64,000 nt of DNA from Trichodesmium sp050015995 (GCF_050015995.1 NZ_JBNHEP010000085.1:62001-126000); one strand, 5' to 3'. Counted from the stretch's first letter, positions 34,588-44,104 are shown. Numbers and translations are program-made. The notes: a model not told the origin generated them from the sequence alone.

Positions 34588-36060
34588 ATGAATCGAATAT
34601 TTATAGAAATAGCAAATATATTTAATTTTTTAATTCAAATCTTTCAAACAGAGATATTTGAATTAGGAAATAAATCATTCTCTATCAAGAATATTACTGA
34701 AATTATTTTCTCAATCATTGTAGTAATATTCTTCTCCCGCACAATAAAAAAGTGGATGAATGAATGGATATTAGTTAGTCTAGGAGTAAAAAAAGGTACA
34801 AGAGAAGCGATCGCCACTATTATTAATTATATAATTACAATAGTTGGGGTTTTAATAGTTTTACATAACACAGGCATTGACCTAACCTCAATTACTTTGA
34901 TTGCTGGTGCTTTAAGTATTGGTATAGGTATCGGACTGAAAAATATTGTTAGTAACTTTATTAGTGGTTTAACAATTCTGATTGCCCAACCAATTAAAGT
35001 AGGAGATTTTATCGAAGTTGATGACTTATCAGGAATAGTAGAAAAAACTTTAATCCGGTCAACTGTAATCCGCACTCTTGATGGTATTTTTGTCATTGTT
35101 CCCAATAATTGTCTGGTAGAAAAAGATATTATTAATTGGAGTCACAAAGACCCAAAATGTCGTCTACATATTCCTATTGGAGTTGCTTATGGTAGCGATA
35201 CAACTTTAGTAACAGAAGCACTTTTAGATGCAGCTAGAAAGGAAAAAAAAGTCTTATCAAATCCTTCGCCAAAAGTTTGGTTTAAAGGGTTGGGAGATAG
35301 TGCCTTAAATTTTGAACTATTAGTTTGGATTAAATATCCTCCTCTCACAGACCCAATCAAAAGTTCTTTAAATTTTCTGATTGACTCAGAATTACGTTCC
35401 CGGAATATTGAAGTTCCTTTTCCTCAAAGAGATTTACATATTCGTAATATAAACGATTTAATTCAAAAGCATCAAAAAGCAGAGTTGACAACCGTTGGAC
35501 AAAATCAAAGGAACCACTCAAATACCCTATTTAAAAATCAACCAAAGACTAAATACAAAGTCTCAGAATCGAATTTACGAGATTTATTACGACAGATTAG
35601 TTATTTCAGGAATTGTAATAGTATCGAACTACGAGATGTCATTGAAAATGGATATAGAAAAATTATTCCTAGAAGTGAAATAATCTGTAGAGAGGCAGAA
35701 CCAGGAGACTCATTTTATATTATACTTTCTGGTTCGGTGGAAGTATTTTCAGAAAAGGCAAATAAATATATTACAACTAGATACGCAGGAGAATTTATTG
35801 GAGAAATGTCACCACTTTTAGGAATTACTCGTACAGCTAGTCTTCGTGCTTTAGAAGATACAATATTATTTGTAGTAGACCAAGAAAATCTACAAAATCT
35901 TTTGGCAAAACATCAAAGACTAGCAGACAAAATTTCTGAAGAATTATCCCAACGTTTAGAGACTTTAAAAAACTTAGGACTATTGCATGACCAAACAAGC
36001 TCCCAAAAAACAGCTCTGGTTTGGATTAGGAACCGAATTTATACTTTATTTGGGATATAA
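34588..36060 (+). CDS. MscS-family channel with C-terminal cyclic-nucleotide-binding domain
   Basis: The 490-aa protein has N-terminal membrane helices (EIIFSIIVVIFFSRTI; IINYIITIVGVLIVLH) and the MscS pore helix ALSIGIGIGLKNIVSNFISG. The MscS beta domain follows (QPIKVGDFIEVDD, VPNNCLVEKDIINWS). Residues about 345-455 form a cNMP-binding domain with the cassette GEFIGEMSPLLGITRTASL. This matches the bacterial cyclic-nucleotide-gated (bCNG) branch of MscS channels, where nucleotide binding gates ion flux in the inner membrane. It shares an operon with the upstream soluble cNMP/MGS-like protein. Confidence 0.9.
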   Translation: MNRIFIEIANIFNFLIQIFQTEIFELGNKSFSIKNITEIIFSIIVVIFFSRTIKKWMNEWILVSLGVKKGTREAIATIINYIITIVGVLIVLHNTGIDLTSITLIAGALSIGIGIGLKNIVSNFISGLTILIAQPIKVGDFIEVDDLSGIVEKTLIRSTVIRTLDGIFVIVPNNCLVEKDIINWSHKDPKCRLHIPIGVAYGSDTTLVTEALLDAARKEKKVLSNPSPKVWFKGLGDSALNFELLVWIKYPPLTDPIKSSLNFLIDSELRSRNIEVPFPQRDLHIRNINDLIQKHQKAELTTVGQNQRNHSNTLFKNQPKTKYKVSESNLRDLLRQISYFRNCNSIELRDVIENGYRKIIPRSEIICREAEPGDSFYIILSGSVEVFSEKANKYITTRYAGEFIGEMSPLLGITRTASLRALEDTILFVVDQENLQNLLAKHQRLADKISEELSQRLETLKNLGLLHDQTSSQKTALVWIRNRIYTLFGI

Positions 36061-36252
36061 ATTGTTATCAGTTATCAGTACCGACCGTTGAAGCTAGAGG
36101 CTTGAAATACAAAAGTTCATTTTTTTCATGCCCTTAAAAGGGAGGCTTGAGACATTATTTTTTTGTCAGAATATTCTCTAAATACCCTTGCAAAATAACC
36201 AGTTTATTTTTACCACTATTTTAGGGCTTACTGATTAACTATAAAACTATTT

Positions 36253-36473
36253 ATACCAATTCCCAAAAGCATTGCTATACTTAGGTTGCACTTAAGTTAT
36301 TAAGTAATTAACACAGGGCAAATCACTTTTTTGCTCTTTATTAGCCCAGTTAATGTTTATTATTCTTATGTTGTACGGACGCCCTTATGCAACGTCCCTA
36401 TCTCCCCACACAGACCACACGGACTACACTTCCCCACCTGATCGGGTATAGCATTCTTTTCGAGAAATGGTAT
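36253..36473. mobile_element. MITE-like element, ATACCA...GCTATAC ends
   Basis: Left end ATACCAATTCCCAAAAGCAT (then TGCTATAC) and right end GGTATAGCATTCTTTTCGAG (then AAATGGTAT) are inverted, with about 20 of 29 positions matching. The interior is non-coding and includes TTGTACGGACGCCC. Confidence 0.5.
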
Positions 36474-36479
36474 TACAGA

Positions 36480-36586
36480 TACAGCGGATTCCAACTTGGT
36501 GAGGTAAAGTCATCGCGGGCAAGATGTCCCCACTACCAAAATTTAATTGTTAATACCCGTACTTTATATACTTGGAATCTGCTGTA
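36480..36586. mobile_element. MITE-like element, TACAGCAGATTCCAAG family
   Basis: Left end TACAGCGGATTCCAACTTG and right end TATACTTGGAATCTGCTGTA are inverted repeats. A related half-copy, CTACAGCAGATTTCAAGTAT, occurs near 29597. It lies only 6 bp from the previous element. Confidence 0.5.
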
Positions 36587-36714
36587 AATTTTTTCGCCTA
36601 AAAAAGACGAAAAAAGTGCTAAATTTTCATTCCTAATAGTTAAAAGACTCAATATTTATCCTGACTCCTACCCTAACCAAAATACTTTTTCAGCAAACTA
36701 TTATTTCAGTAGAG

Positions 36715-37680
36715 TTAAGAAGCTGGAGTAACTTTTTCTGTACTATCAAGAAAAAAGATGTGCATCAACCTTTGCTCATTTTCGTAGAGATGCCAAGGTG
36801 TTCCACTATGAAGTATTTCTCGGTTATTCCAGATAGCAAAATCTCCCACTTCCCATTTGAGAGAAAAAATATGTTCTGGTTGAGTACCAGGAGTTAAAAA
36901 CTTCTCTATTAATTACTGACTTGGTTCGGCTTCCATTCCTTCAATTTTTCCAGCAGAATGTACACTTAAAAACAAAGCATTCTTGCCTTTTTTTGTTTGG
37001 ATTACTAATGGCTGTATTCTACCAACTCCAGGAGGATTAAAATTTTTCATAGAAGCTTCAATATCATCTATTCGACGCCGACCTTGAGGTTCAACTTTAA
37101 AGTTCATGGTAGGGCAATAACAAACTTTCATTTCTACAGCTTGTTTTTGCAGTTCTGGTGTTAGAAGTTCATAAGCTTTTATAGAACTACAAAAAAGTGT
37201 TTCACCTCCTTTTGTGGGTACAACTACTGCATACATAGCACTCACTACTGGTGAGGTATCGGATATACTATTAAAGTCAGTATGCCAAACATGAGAATAT
37301 TTAAAGACCTCACCAGCAGGAAGTGTAAATTCGTGTCCATAGTGAGTAAATGAACCGTATCCATGAAGAGAAAGTAAGGGAGGATAACCAGGCAATTTTT
37401 TATAGAATGGGGCAATATTTCTTCCTTCCTTAACTGCCTGAATATCATGGGGAAACCTGGTAAGAAAATCAAGTTCCATCTCTGGAGTTAACTCCTGATT
37501 TTTAAACAACAGTAATGAATGTTTTTCAAATCCTGCCATTAGGGTTTCCCACTGTTGAGATGATAGAGATTTTGACAGGTCAATTCCAACTACTTCTGCT
37601 CCGAAAGATAGCTCTTTTCCAAATTGATTGTGTAAAGGCTTAAATGAGGGTAATGTTTGATTAGGATTTTGTAGTTTTAT
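36715..37680 (-). pseudogene. Decayed TauD/TfdA-type Fe(II)/2-oxoglutarate dioxygenase
   Basis: The minus strand reads a TauD-like protein: LSFGAEVVGIDLSKSLSSQQ, then KHSLLLFKNQEL, the iron-binding YSHVWHTDFN, and after the break EVGDFAIWNNREILHSGTPW and QRLMHIFFLDST with the distal His. TAA at 36913-36915 interrupts it (AEPSQ*LIEKFL). Upstream the frame stays open without an ATG as far as a stop near 37760, so the start is also lost. A 208-aa open segment (36913-37539) keeps the HxD pair but lacks the last third. Substrate unknown. Confidence 0.68.
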
Positions 37681-37759
37681 AGATATTTTTCTAATATTTT
37701 TGACTAATAACTGAACTACTGATAAATAGACTAAATATTCTTTATAGCCTAATATACTT

Positions 37760-38440
37760 TATGGCAAAACTACGACCTAAGTCAAGAACAACTACTGCTT
37801 CACCTAATAAACTTTGAGTCAAAGGGTGAGTTGAAAAGGTTAAAACAGCTCCTAAAAATCCAGACCCTAACACTAGAGAGCATTTGTTGAGAAGTAACTA
37901 TTCCCACAATATCTAAGAATTATTGTAGAAATCCCAGAGTCAAAATTATTAACTTTTACTGCTAGTGCGACAATTACTAATAGTTCACTCAAGCCAGTAT
38001 TTTTTATTTGCCAATTAACTTAACAACCAAACTACCTCCAAGATAAAGAACAACTACCGCTCCACCTAATAAACTTTGAGTCAAAGGGTGAGTTGAAAAG
38101 GTTAAAACAGCTCCTAAAAATCCAGACCCTAACACTAGAGAGCATTTGTTGAGAAGTAACTATTCCCACAATATCTAAGAATTATTGTAGAAATCCCAGA
38201 GTCAAAATTATTAACTTTTACTGCTAGTGCGACAATTACTAATAGTTCACTCAAGCCAGTATTTTTTATTTGCCAATTAACTTAACAACCAAACTACCTC
38301 CAAGATAAAGAACAACTACCGCTCCACCTAATAAACTTTGAGTCAAAGGGTCAGTTGAAGGGGTTAAAACAGCTCCTAAAACGGCAGACCCTAACAATAC
38401 ATACCGCCAACCAGAGAGCATTTGTTGAGAAGTAACTATT
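37760..38440. repeat. Three-unit 262-bp tandem array made from the 3' end of tatC
   Basis: CCTAATAAACTTTGAGTCAA occurs at 37803, 38065 and 38327, spaced exactly 262 bp. The third unit is the real end of tatC. The first two are nearly identical to each other and carry changes not in the gene (GGGTGAGTTGAAAAGG against GGGTCAGTTGAAGGGG, and loss of the ACATACCGCC stretch). They are non-coding copies downstream of tatC. Confidence 0.88.
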
Positions 38441-39144
38441 CCCACAAGACCTAACAATAATTGTAGAATCGGAACTTGAAATGCCAATGCGGTACTAAAC
38501 ATTAATAACAATACAAATTCAAAGTATCTTTCAATTGACCATGCTTGCTCTACTACTGCCTCACCGTAACCAATAAAAAATTTCAAAGCTGCTGGTACAA
38601 TTGCAAAATAAGCAAATACTAATCCCAATCCAAATAAGACTGTAGAACCTAAAAAAATTGGTCCGAGAAATCGTCTTTCTCTAATAGTTAAACCAGGCAA
38701 GACAAACTTAACTATTTGATAAAGTATGAACGGACTTGCTAATAGAATACCACTATAAGCAGCTACTTTAATAGTGACAAAAAAGTATTCTCCTGGAGCA
38801 AGTTGGAGAAATTTTACTCCCTGGGCAGGAATTTCTAGGAATTTGACAATGGGTTTAACTGCAATGAAGCAACCTATGATACCTACTACTGCTGCTATTA
38901 AAGAATAAAATATCCGCATTCGTAACTCTTCGAGATGGTCAAAAATAGACATCTCAACTTCATCGGGAACTTGGTCAAGATAATCATTTTCTTCTGAATT
39001 TTGGCGATCGCCTAAGGATTGCGAAGCAATATCGCCCACTTTACCATCATTATCAGACCTAATTTCTGGCTCTTTTAAACTTATAGGTGCTAAATTATTG
39101 TTATTTGAATCCTCTGGAGGAGTATTAATTTCTGGAGTTGTCAT
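38266..39144 (-). CDS. tatC: Twin-arginine translocase subunit TatC
   Basis: The 292-aa protein has a variable acidic N-terminal extension of about 60 residues. The TatC signature EMSIFDHLEELRMRIFYSLI follows, then six membrane helices, with LLASPFILYQIVKFVLPGL and FGLGLVFAYFAIVPAALKFF typical. TatC recognises twin-arginine signal peptides and, with TatA/B, exports folded proteins across the thylakoid and plasma membranes. PetC, encoded about 6 kb away, is a likely client. Two extra copies of its 3' end lie downstream, and a TTATCAG repeat tract (TAACTGA on the coding strand) lies directly upstream of the start. Confidence 0.95.
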   Translation of the reverse strand: MTTPEINTPPEDSNNNNLAPISLKEPEIRSDNDGKVGDIASQSLGDRQNSEENDYLDQVPDEVEMSIFDHLEELRMRIFYSLIAAVVGIIGCFIAVKPIVKFLEIPAQGVKFLQLAPGEYFFVTIKVAAYSGILLASPFILYQIVKFVLPGLTIRERRFLGPIFLGSTVLFGLGLVFAYFAIVPAALKFFIGYGEAVVEQAWSIERYFEFVLLLMFSTALAFQVPILQLLLGLVGIVTSQQMLSGWRYVLLGSAVLGAVLTPSTDPLTQSLLGGAVVVLYLGGSLVVKLIGK

Positions 39145-39467
39145 TTTAGTTATCAGTTATCAGTTATCAGTTATCAGTACCTCTGGCTGAAACCATAGCC
39201 TTGAAATACTGAATCGAATATTTTTTTCATTCCCTTAAAAGGGGGCGCTTGAGACCTTATTTTTTGGTCATATTTATTTGATTTTTTATATTAATTATAC
39301 ATAAAAGTTCTTATTTCCCATAGTCTAGACCATTGTACAGAGATTATTAAGCAAATGAACCTTCTTATACTTTGTTTTTTCTCTAAATTAGATAAATAAA
39401 TCAAACTTGAAAGAAAGCTCTCCGAATAATAATTTTATTACTTACATAATTTACATATACTGAATTT
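39145..39467. other. tatC leader and repeat spacer
   Basis: 39147-39180 is a TTATCAG tandem tract immediately upstream of tatC. It is followed by ACCTCTGGCTGAAACC and a CCCTTAAAAGGGGGCGCTTG unit, the same composite element found reversed at 45800-45915. No gene seen. Confidence 0.5.
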
Positions 39468-39605
39468 TATAGCATTTCTCAAGTTACTGAGATGTAGTTG
39501 TTTTTCTTCTTTTACATTCCTTATTTACCAAACTGTTTCCCAAATTACTACTCCCTATTCCCTAAAAAACAAATTTTGTATATCACCGATATGGTAATTG
39601 CTATA
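39468..39605. mobile_element. MITE-like element, TATAGC family
   Basis: Left end TATAGCATTTCTCA and right end GGTAATTGCTATA are inverted. The interior has ACTACTCCCTATTCCCTA (reverse short repeats). Confidence 0.5.
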
Positions 39606-39727
39606 ACTTATTGAAACTTTGCTTTTTAATTTCTGTATTTTTTTGAATACTCAATTCTAAAGATAAGGAAAACACAAAAGCTAACTTCTGACACAACAGT
39701 AAAATTATTATAGAACCCCTAAGCGCA

Positions 39728-40112
39728 TTTTGACCTTGATTAAAATTTTGAGGCACTCTGTCAGGATTTCCATAAAAGGAATAAGAGAAAAAGGTGAAAA
39801 AATATTCCCATACTCAAACATTATGAATATCAGTCTCTTCTCACTCTCTTTTTGGTATATTTATCCGCGTAAAAATTTGAGAGACACCAAGTTGGGAGTG
39901 GATTGAAGCAATAATTAAAAAATACTTCAATACACCCCATCTCCCTATCCTACAAATCCCTCTCTATTTTTAATTTGACCTTGATTAAAATTTTGAGGCA
40001 CTCTGTCAGGATTTCCATAAAAGGAATAAGAGAAAAAGGTGAAAAAATATTCCCATACTCAAGCATTATGAATATCAGTCTCTTCTCACTCTCTTTTTGG
40101 TATATTTGTCCG
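39728..40112. repeat. Duplicated spacer block, 245-bp period
   Basis: About 137 bp starting TGACCTTGATTAAAATTTTG occurs at 39731 and again at 39976, almost identical. A second block (AGCAATAATTAAAAAATACT) recurs at 39906 and 40454, giving an interleaved duplication. Non-coding. Confidence 0.8.
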
Positions 40113-40195
40113 GTTCATTAATGGATAATGGATAATTACCTCTCCCTAAAAGAGAGAGGATTGACTAAAAGGAAAAAATTTATTTCTCAAGGGTA

Positions 40196-40340
40196 GATTG
40201 GAGGCAAGCGAGGAGACCTCGGCATCCCATCCTGACGGAATGCTCCGCTTTCCGACCGCTCTCTTGGTCGATTGGAGGCAAGCGAGGAGACCTCGGCATC
40301 CCATCCTAACGGACTGCTCTGCTTTCCGACCGCTTTTTCC
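40196..40340. repeat. 74-bp tandem repeat of a GACGGAATGCTCCGC-type unit
   Basis: GATTGGAGGCAAGCGAGGAG occurs at 40196 and 40270. Each unit continues with CCTCGGCATCCCATCCT and GACGGAATGCTCCGC or ACGGACTGCTCTGC, then TTTCCGACCGCT. The same core is inserted in the pseudogene at 10464 and in the spacer near 11060. Confidence 0.75.
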
Positions 40341-40613
40341 CCCTTATTGGGGAGGCTTTAAACCTGAATTATCTAATTATTTAATTATTTAATTGTTTAA
40401 TTGTTTAATTGTTTCGGTAAAAGTTTTAGAGGCAGCGAGTTGGGAGTAGATTGAAGCAATAATTAAAAAATACTTCAATACATCCCATCTCCCTATCACC
40501 CAAATCCCCTTCTATTTTTAAATAGATCCCAAATAAGTTCTATATTAAAGCTATCCATAAATTTCAGACTGAATCATAATTTATAGAGTTGGAAAAAAAT
40601 AGGAAGTTAAATT

Positions 40614-41978
40614 ATGTCTAAAAATAGATGGAAGAAAAATATAATTTTATCCTTCCTATTTATATTAGTCTGCCTAAGTACCATTACCTTAAATATTATC
40701 CTACCAAATCAATTAGCATTTGCTATTCAAGAATCAGAGTGGGATAAATTATTAGAAAATCAGGCGGTCAAAGAAATTGTCAATAGAATCGAGCAAACTT
40801 GGGAAAAAGCCTATGAAAATTACTTTGGTGCAAATCTCTCAAGTTTTACTGTGAATGCTGAAACTATTGCTAAACAACTTTATCTATGGCAATCTCAAAC
40901 TGAGAAAAACCCTGCAGTTGTCTGGGTATGGCCTCGCAAAAAACAAATACAACTAATCTTAATTACTCCCAATCAAATACCCGTTATATATACTATTCCT
41001 GATGGGGAACAAAACGCTGTATTAAATACAGCCAAAATATTGGCTGGGGAAATAACAGACTCGAGAATGCGTCACACAGAATCATATCTAAAACCAGCTC
41101 AAAAACTTTATCGGTGGATAGTCGCTCCCATTGAGTCAGAATTAGAAAAGCAAAAAGTAGATACTATTCTTTTTTGTTTAGGACCTGGTTTACGCAGTTT
41201 AGCATTATCTGCATTACATGATGGAGAAAAATTTCTTATAGAAAAGTATAGTATTGCTATGATTCCTGCTTTTAATATGATTGAAACTGAGTATAATCAG
41301 AGAAAAAATATGCAAGTATTAGCAATGGGAGCATCAGAATTTATCGATCATCAATCTCTACCTGCCGTACCAATAGAGTTAAAACAAATAACACAAAAAT
41401 TGTGGCAAGGTGAGGCATTTATTAACCAGGATTTTACAATTGAAAATTTACAGCAGCAACGACAAAAACAGAAATTTGGAATTATTCATTTAGCTACTCA
41501 TGCTGAATTTAGGTCAGGAAAACCAAGTAATTCTTATATTCAATTTTGGCAGAAAGAAAAACTGGAACTAGATGATATAAGACATTTGAAATGGCATCAA
41601 CCAAAAGTAGAGCTATTAGTTTTAAGTGCTTGTAAAACTGCGGTGGGAGATCGACAAGCGGAATTAGGTTTTGCCGGGTTAGCCGTGCAAGCTGGAGTTA
41701 AATCTGCCCTGGCAAGTCTTTGGTATGTTAGTGATGTGGGAACTTTGGCTTTAATGAATGAGTTTTATCAAAATTTTCAAAAAATTCTACTGAAAGCTGA
41801 AGCACTTCGACAAACACAAATAGCTATGTTAGAAGGGAAAGTAAGTTTAAAAAAAGGTAAGTTATATGGTTCTAATACTCGAGTAAAATTGCCACAAGAA
41901 TTAGCAGAATATAAAGATGAAAATTTATCTCATCCCTATTATTGGGCAGCTTTTACTATTATCGGTAATCCTTGGTAA
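40614..41978 (+). CDS. Exported CHAT-domain caspase-like protease
   Basis: The 454-aa protein has an N-terminal hydrophobic signal (IILSFLFILVCLSTITLNII, then LAFA), so it is exported or membrane-anchored. The C-terminal two-thirds is a CHAT domain: FGIIHLATHAEF holds the catalytic His near residue 295 and LLVLSACKTAVGD the Cys near 340. GFAGLAVQAGVKSALASLWY and SHPYYWAAFTIIGNPW are typical of the family. No TPR repeats are present, unlike HetF and most CHAT proteins. Substrate unknown. The gene stands alone. Confidence 0.85.
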   Translation: MSKNRWKKNIILSFLFILVCLSTITLNIILPNQLAFAIQESEWDKLLENQAVKEIVNRIEQTWEKAYENYFGANLSSFTVNAETIAKQLYLWQSQTEKNPAVVWVWPRKKQIQLILITPNQIPVIYTIPDGEQNAVLNTAKILAGEITDSRMRHTESYLKPAQKLYRWIVAPIESELEKQKVDTILFCLGPGLRSLALSALHDGEKFLIEKYSIAMIPAFNMIETEYNQRKNMQVLAMGASEFIDHQSLPAVPIELKQITQKLWQGEAFINQDFTIENLQQQRQKQKFGIIHLATHAEFRSGKPSNSYIQFWQKEKLELDDIRHLKWHQPKVELLVLSACKTAVGDRQAELGFAGLAVQAGVKSALASLWYVSDVGTLALMNEFYQNFQKILLKAEALRQTQIAMLEGKVSLKKGKLYGSNTRVKLPQELAEYKDENLSHPYYWAAFTIIGNPW

Positions 41979-42260
41979 TATCTAAAATTTTTAGCGTTGC
42001 ACAATTAGGATTTGACTGAAAAATTTTGTCTTAAGCATCGCCGATCATTAGGAGACTTTTTAGTTGATTTTGTTTCAATAAATAAGTTTTTTCTCAACTA
42101 CACTATATAGATCGGGTTAAAATTAGTTATGATTTTCTACTGTGGCCACTTTTGCCTCCCACTTACCCATACTATTACTCCCAAGCCTGTAATTTGATAA
42201 TTTTTTATACTACTTTCTAATCTGTTATCATCAAAAATTATTCCGAAATAGTTTAGGCCA

Positions 42261-42809
42261 ATGTCAATAGGAACAACAGAAGCAGCATTTCTCTTGAATA
42301 TTTCTACCGCTAGACTCAGACTCCTGTTAAAACAAGGCCGGGTTCGTGGAGCTGAAAAAAAAGGCAGATTTTGGACAATTCCTCTCAATAGTCGGGGAAT
42401 GCCAGAAATTACCCCTGGTCTTCGGGGTCCAGAAGGCAATTGGAACAAAGGAAAGCGTACAGGCAATACCTTCATTCACATTGTACGAAAAGTAATTGAC
42501 GCTAACCGAGACCACGGTACCAGCGATCCAGCTATTTCTGTTAAGCAAGGCGATCGTAATGATAGATGCCATGAAGCTGAAATAGTAGGGCCTTGCAAAA
42601 TCGTCTACCGACCTCACAAGCCAAATCGTAGTCAGGCTGGTGGAGCAAGGCTTTGGATTGAGGTCGAGCCTCATGTTCAAATTATCCGTAAAATCTTCCC
42701 AGATTGGGAGCCGTCGGAACCACCTACTGAATCAGTTGAAGCGTTGGCGGAGCCTAGCGGTAGCTACATCGCCACCGAGCGTAACCTCAGCACTATAGAC
42801 GTTGCCTAA
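42261..42809 (+). CDS. Helix-turn-helix DNA-binding protein, cyanobacterial type
   Basis: The 182-aa protein starts with an excisionase-like helix-turn-helix (TTEAAFLLNISTARLRLLLK) and a basic wing (GAEKKGRFWTIP). A proline- and glycine-rich middle (GMPEITPGLRGPEG) and a segment rich in basic and aromatic residues (CKIVYRPHKPNRSQAGGARLW) follow. Similar proteins of unknown role occur in filamentous cyanobacteria. The last 25 residues overlap a repeat-like string (GGCGGAGCCTAGCGGTAGC), so the C-terminus may be a repeat-derived extension. The target is not evident. Confidence 0.6.
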   Translation: MSIGTTEAAFLLNISTARLRLLLKQGRVRGAEKKGRFWTIPLNSRGMPEITPGLRGPEGNWNKGKRTGNTFIHIVRKVIDANRDHGTSDPAISVKQGDRNDRCHEAEIVGPCKIVYRPHKPNRSQAGGARLWIEVEPHVQIIRKIFPDWEPSEPPTESVEALAEPSGSYIATERNLSTIDVA

Positions 42810-43108
42810 CCTCAACCACCACAAATTTTTCCTGTCTTACTGCTACTGCCCTGCTAATTTTTACTCTTGGGGTTGAATTTTACTATGTTCCGGCTTTAGA
42901 TGAGTTCTGAAAAAATTTCAGTATCAGGGAAAAAAACTAATTTTTCCTAGACCAGAGGATTAGGATGTCAGAAATTTTTGCTCTTTTACTGTCCTAATTA
43001 TCACAAATATTTGTTTAATCATAAAATTGAAATTAAAAACAAATTACTAATCCGCAACATTTTTAGCCTTTTAGTTGAGAAGAAGTCGCAAAACTCAATC
43101 TTGTGAAA

Positions 43109-44104
43109 TTAAAACTCTGGTTTTAAATCTCTTCCCATTAAAGCTCCCACCGCTTCTTCGGGACTAATCTTACCATTTAACAATAAAAAAACTTGAGTAG
43201 AAATAGGTAGAGTAATTTCCTCTCGATTAGCAATATTAATCAAAACATTCGTAGTATTAACACCTTCAGCAGTACCAGGTAATTCCTCTAAAATTTCCTC
43301 CAAACTTTTACCTTGAGCTAAACCATAACCAACCCGATAATTTCTACTCAAAGAACTACTACAAGTTGCCAACATATCTCCTAAACCAGATAACCCAAAA
43401 AAGGTTTCAGTTTTTCCACCTAAATGAGTACCAATACGAATAATTTCTGTCAAAGCACGAGTTAATAAAGCTGATTTAGCATTAGTACCAAGTTCCAAAC
43501 CATCACAGACTCCACTAGCAATAGCAATGATATTTTTTAAAGTTCCACCTAACTCCGTACCTATTGGATCGGAACTACTATAAACCCGAAATAAACCAGA
43601 AGCAAAAATATTTTGTACCGTCGTTGCTGCTGCCTTATGTTTACTAGCAACTACCGTTGCAGCAGGTAATCGATCGTTAATTTCTTTTGATAAATTAGGA
43701 CCGGATAAAACCACCACAGGATTATCAGGAAAATTAGCTTCCCAAATCTGAGAAGGAGTACAAGTTGTTTCTGGATCTAATCCTTTTGTAGCAGTTACAA
43801 TAATTACTTCTTTTGGTAAACCAATCTTTTGAATTTTTTCAGCAGTTTCATTAACTCCTTTCATAGAAATTGCTGAAACTATTATATCAACATCCTTAAG
43901 TACCTGTTCTAAACTTACATTTAAGCTACGAGACCACAAATATATTTCATGTTGATTATGACCAGCTAATTTTGCTAAAGCTAAACCCCATGCACCTGCG
44001 CCTAGAATTGCCAAAGTTGCTTTTTCATTTGATATTGGATAAGCAGATTCTAGAGTTCTAATAACTTCTCTTCTTTTATCACCTTGAGATATTTTATTTG
44101 TCAT
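43109..44104 (-). CDS. gpsA: Glycerol-3-phosphate dehydrogenase [NAD(P)+]
   Basis: The 331-aa protein reduces dihydroxyacetone phosphate to sn-glycerol 3-phosphate for membrane lipid synthesis. AILGAGAWGLALAKL is the NAD(P)-binding loop. VVLSGPNLSKEI and GTELGGTLKNIIAIASG with the catalytic Lys, and NAKSALLTRALTEI plus FFGLSGLGDMLATC for substrate and cofactor binding, are all intact. A roughly 27-residue polar N-terminal extension precedes the fold. Glycerol 3-phosphate also feeds the plsX-linked acylation pathway encoded at the window's end. Confidence 0.93.
   Translation of the reverse strand: MTNKISQGDKRREVIRTLESAYPISNEKATLAILGAGAWGLALAKLAGHNQHEIYLWSRSLNVSLEQVLKDVDIIVSAISMKGVNETAEKIQKIGLPKEVIIVTATKGLDPETTCTPSQIWEANFPDNPVVVLSGPNLSKEINDRLPAATVVASKHKAAATTVQNIFASGLFRVYSSSDPIGTELGGTLKNIIAIASGVCDGLELGTNAKSALLTRALTEIIRIGTHLGGKTETFFGLSGLGDMLATCSSSLSRNYRVGYGLAQGKSLEEILEELPGTAEGVNTTNVLINIANREEITLPISTQVFLLLNGKISPEEAVGALMGRDLKPEF

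Noticed and set aside
39728..40112. Possible CRISPR-like direct repeats
   Set aside because: Only two long copies with a 245-bp period and no short regularly spaced repeats.
40198..40392. 64-codon plus-strand frame
   Set aside because: Runs through the 74-bp tandem repeat and has an internally repeated sequence of non-coding origin.
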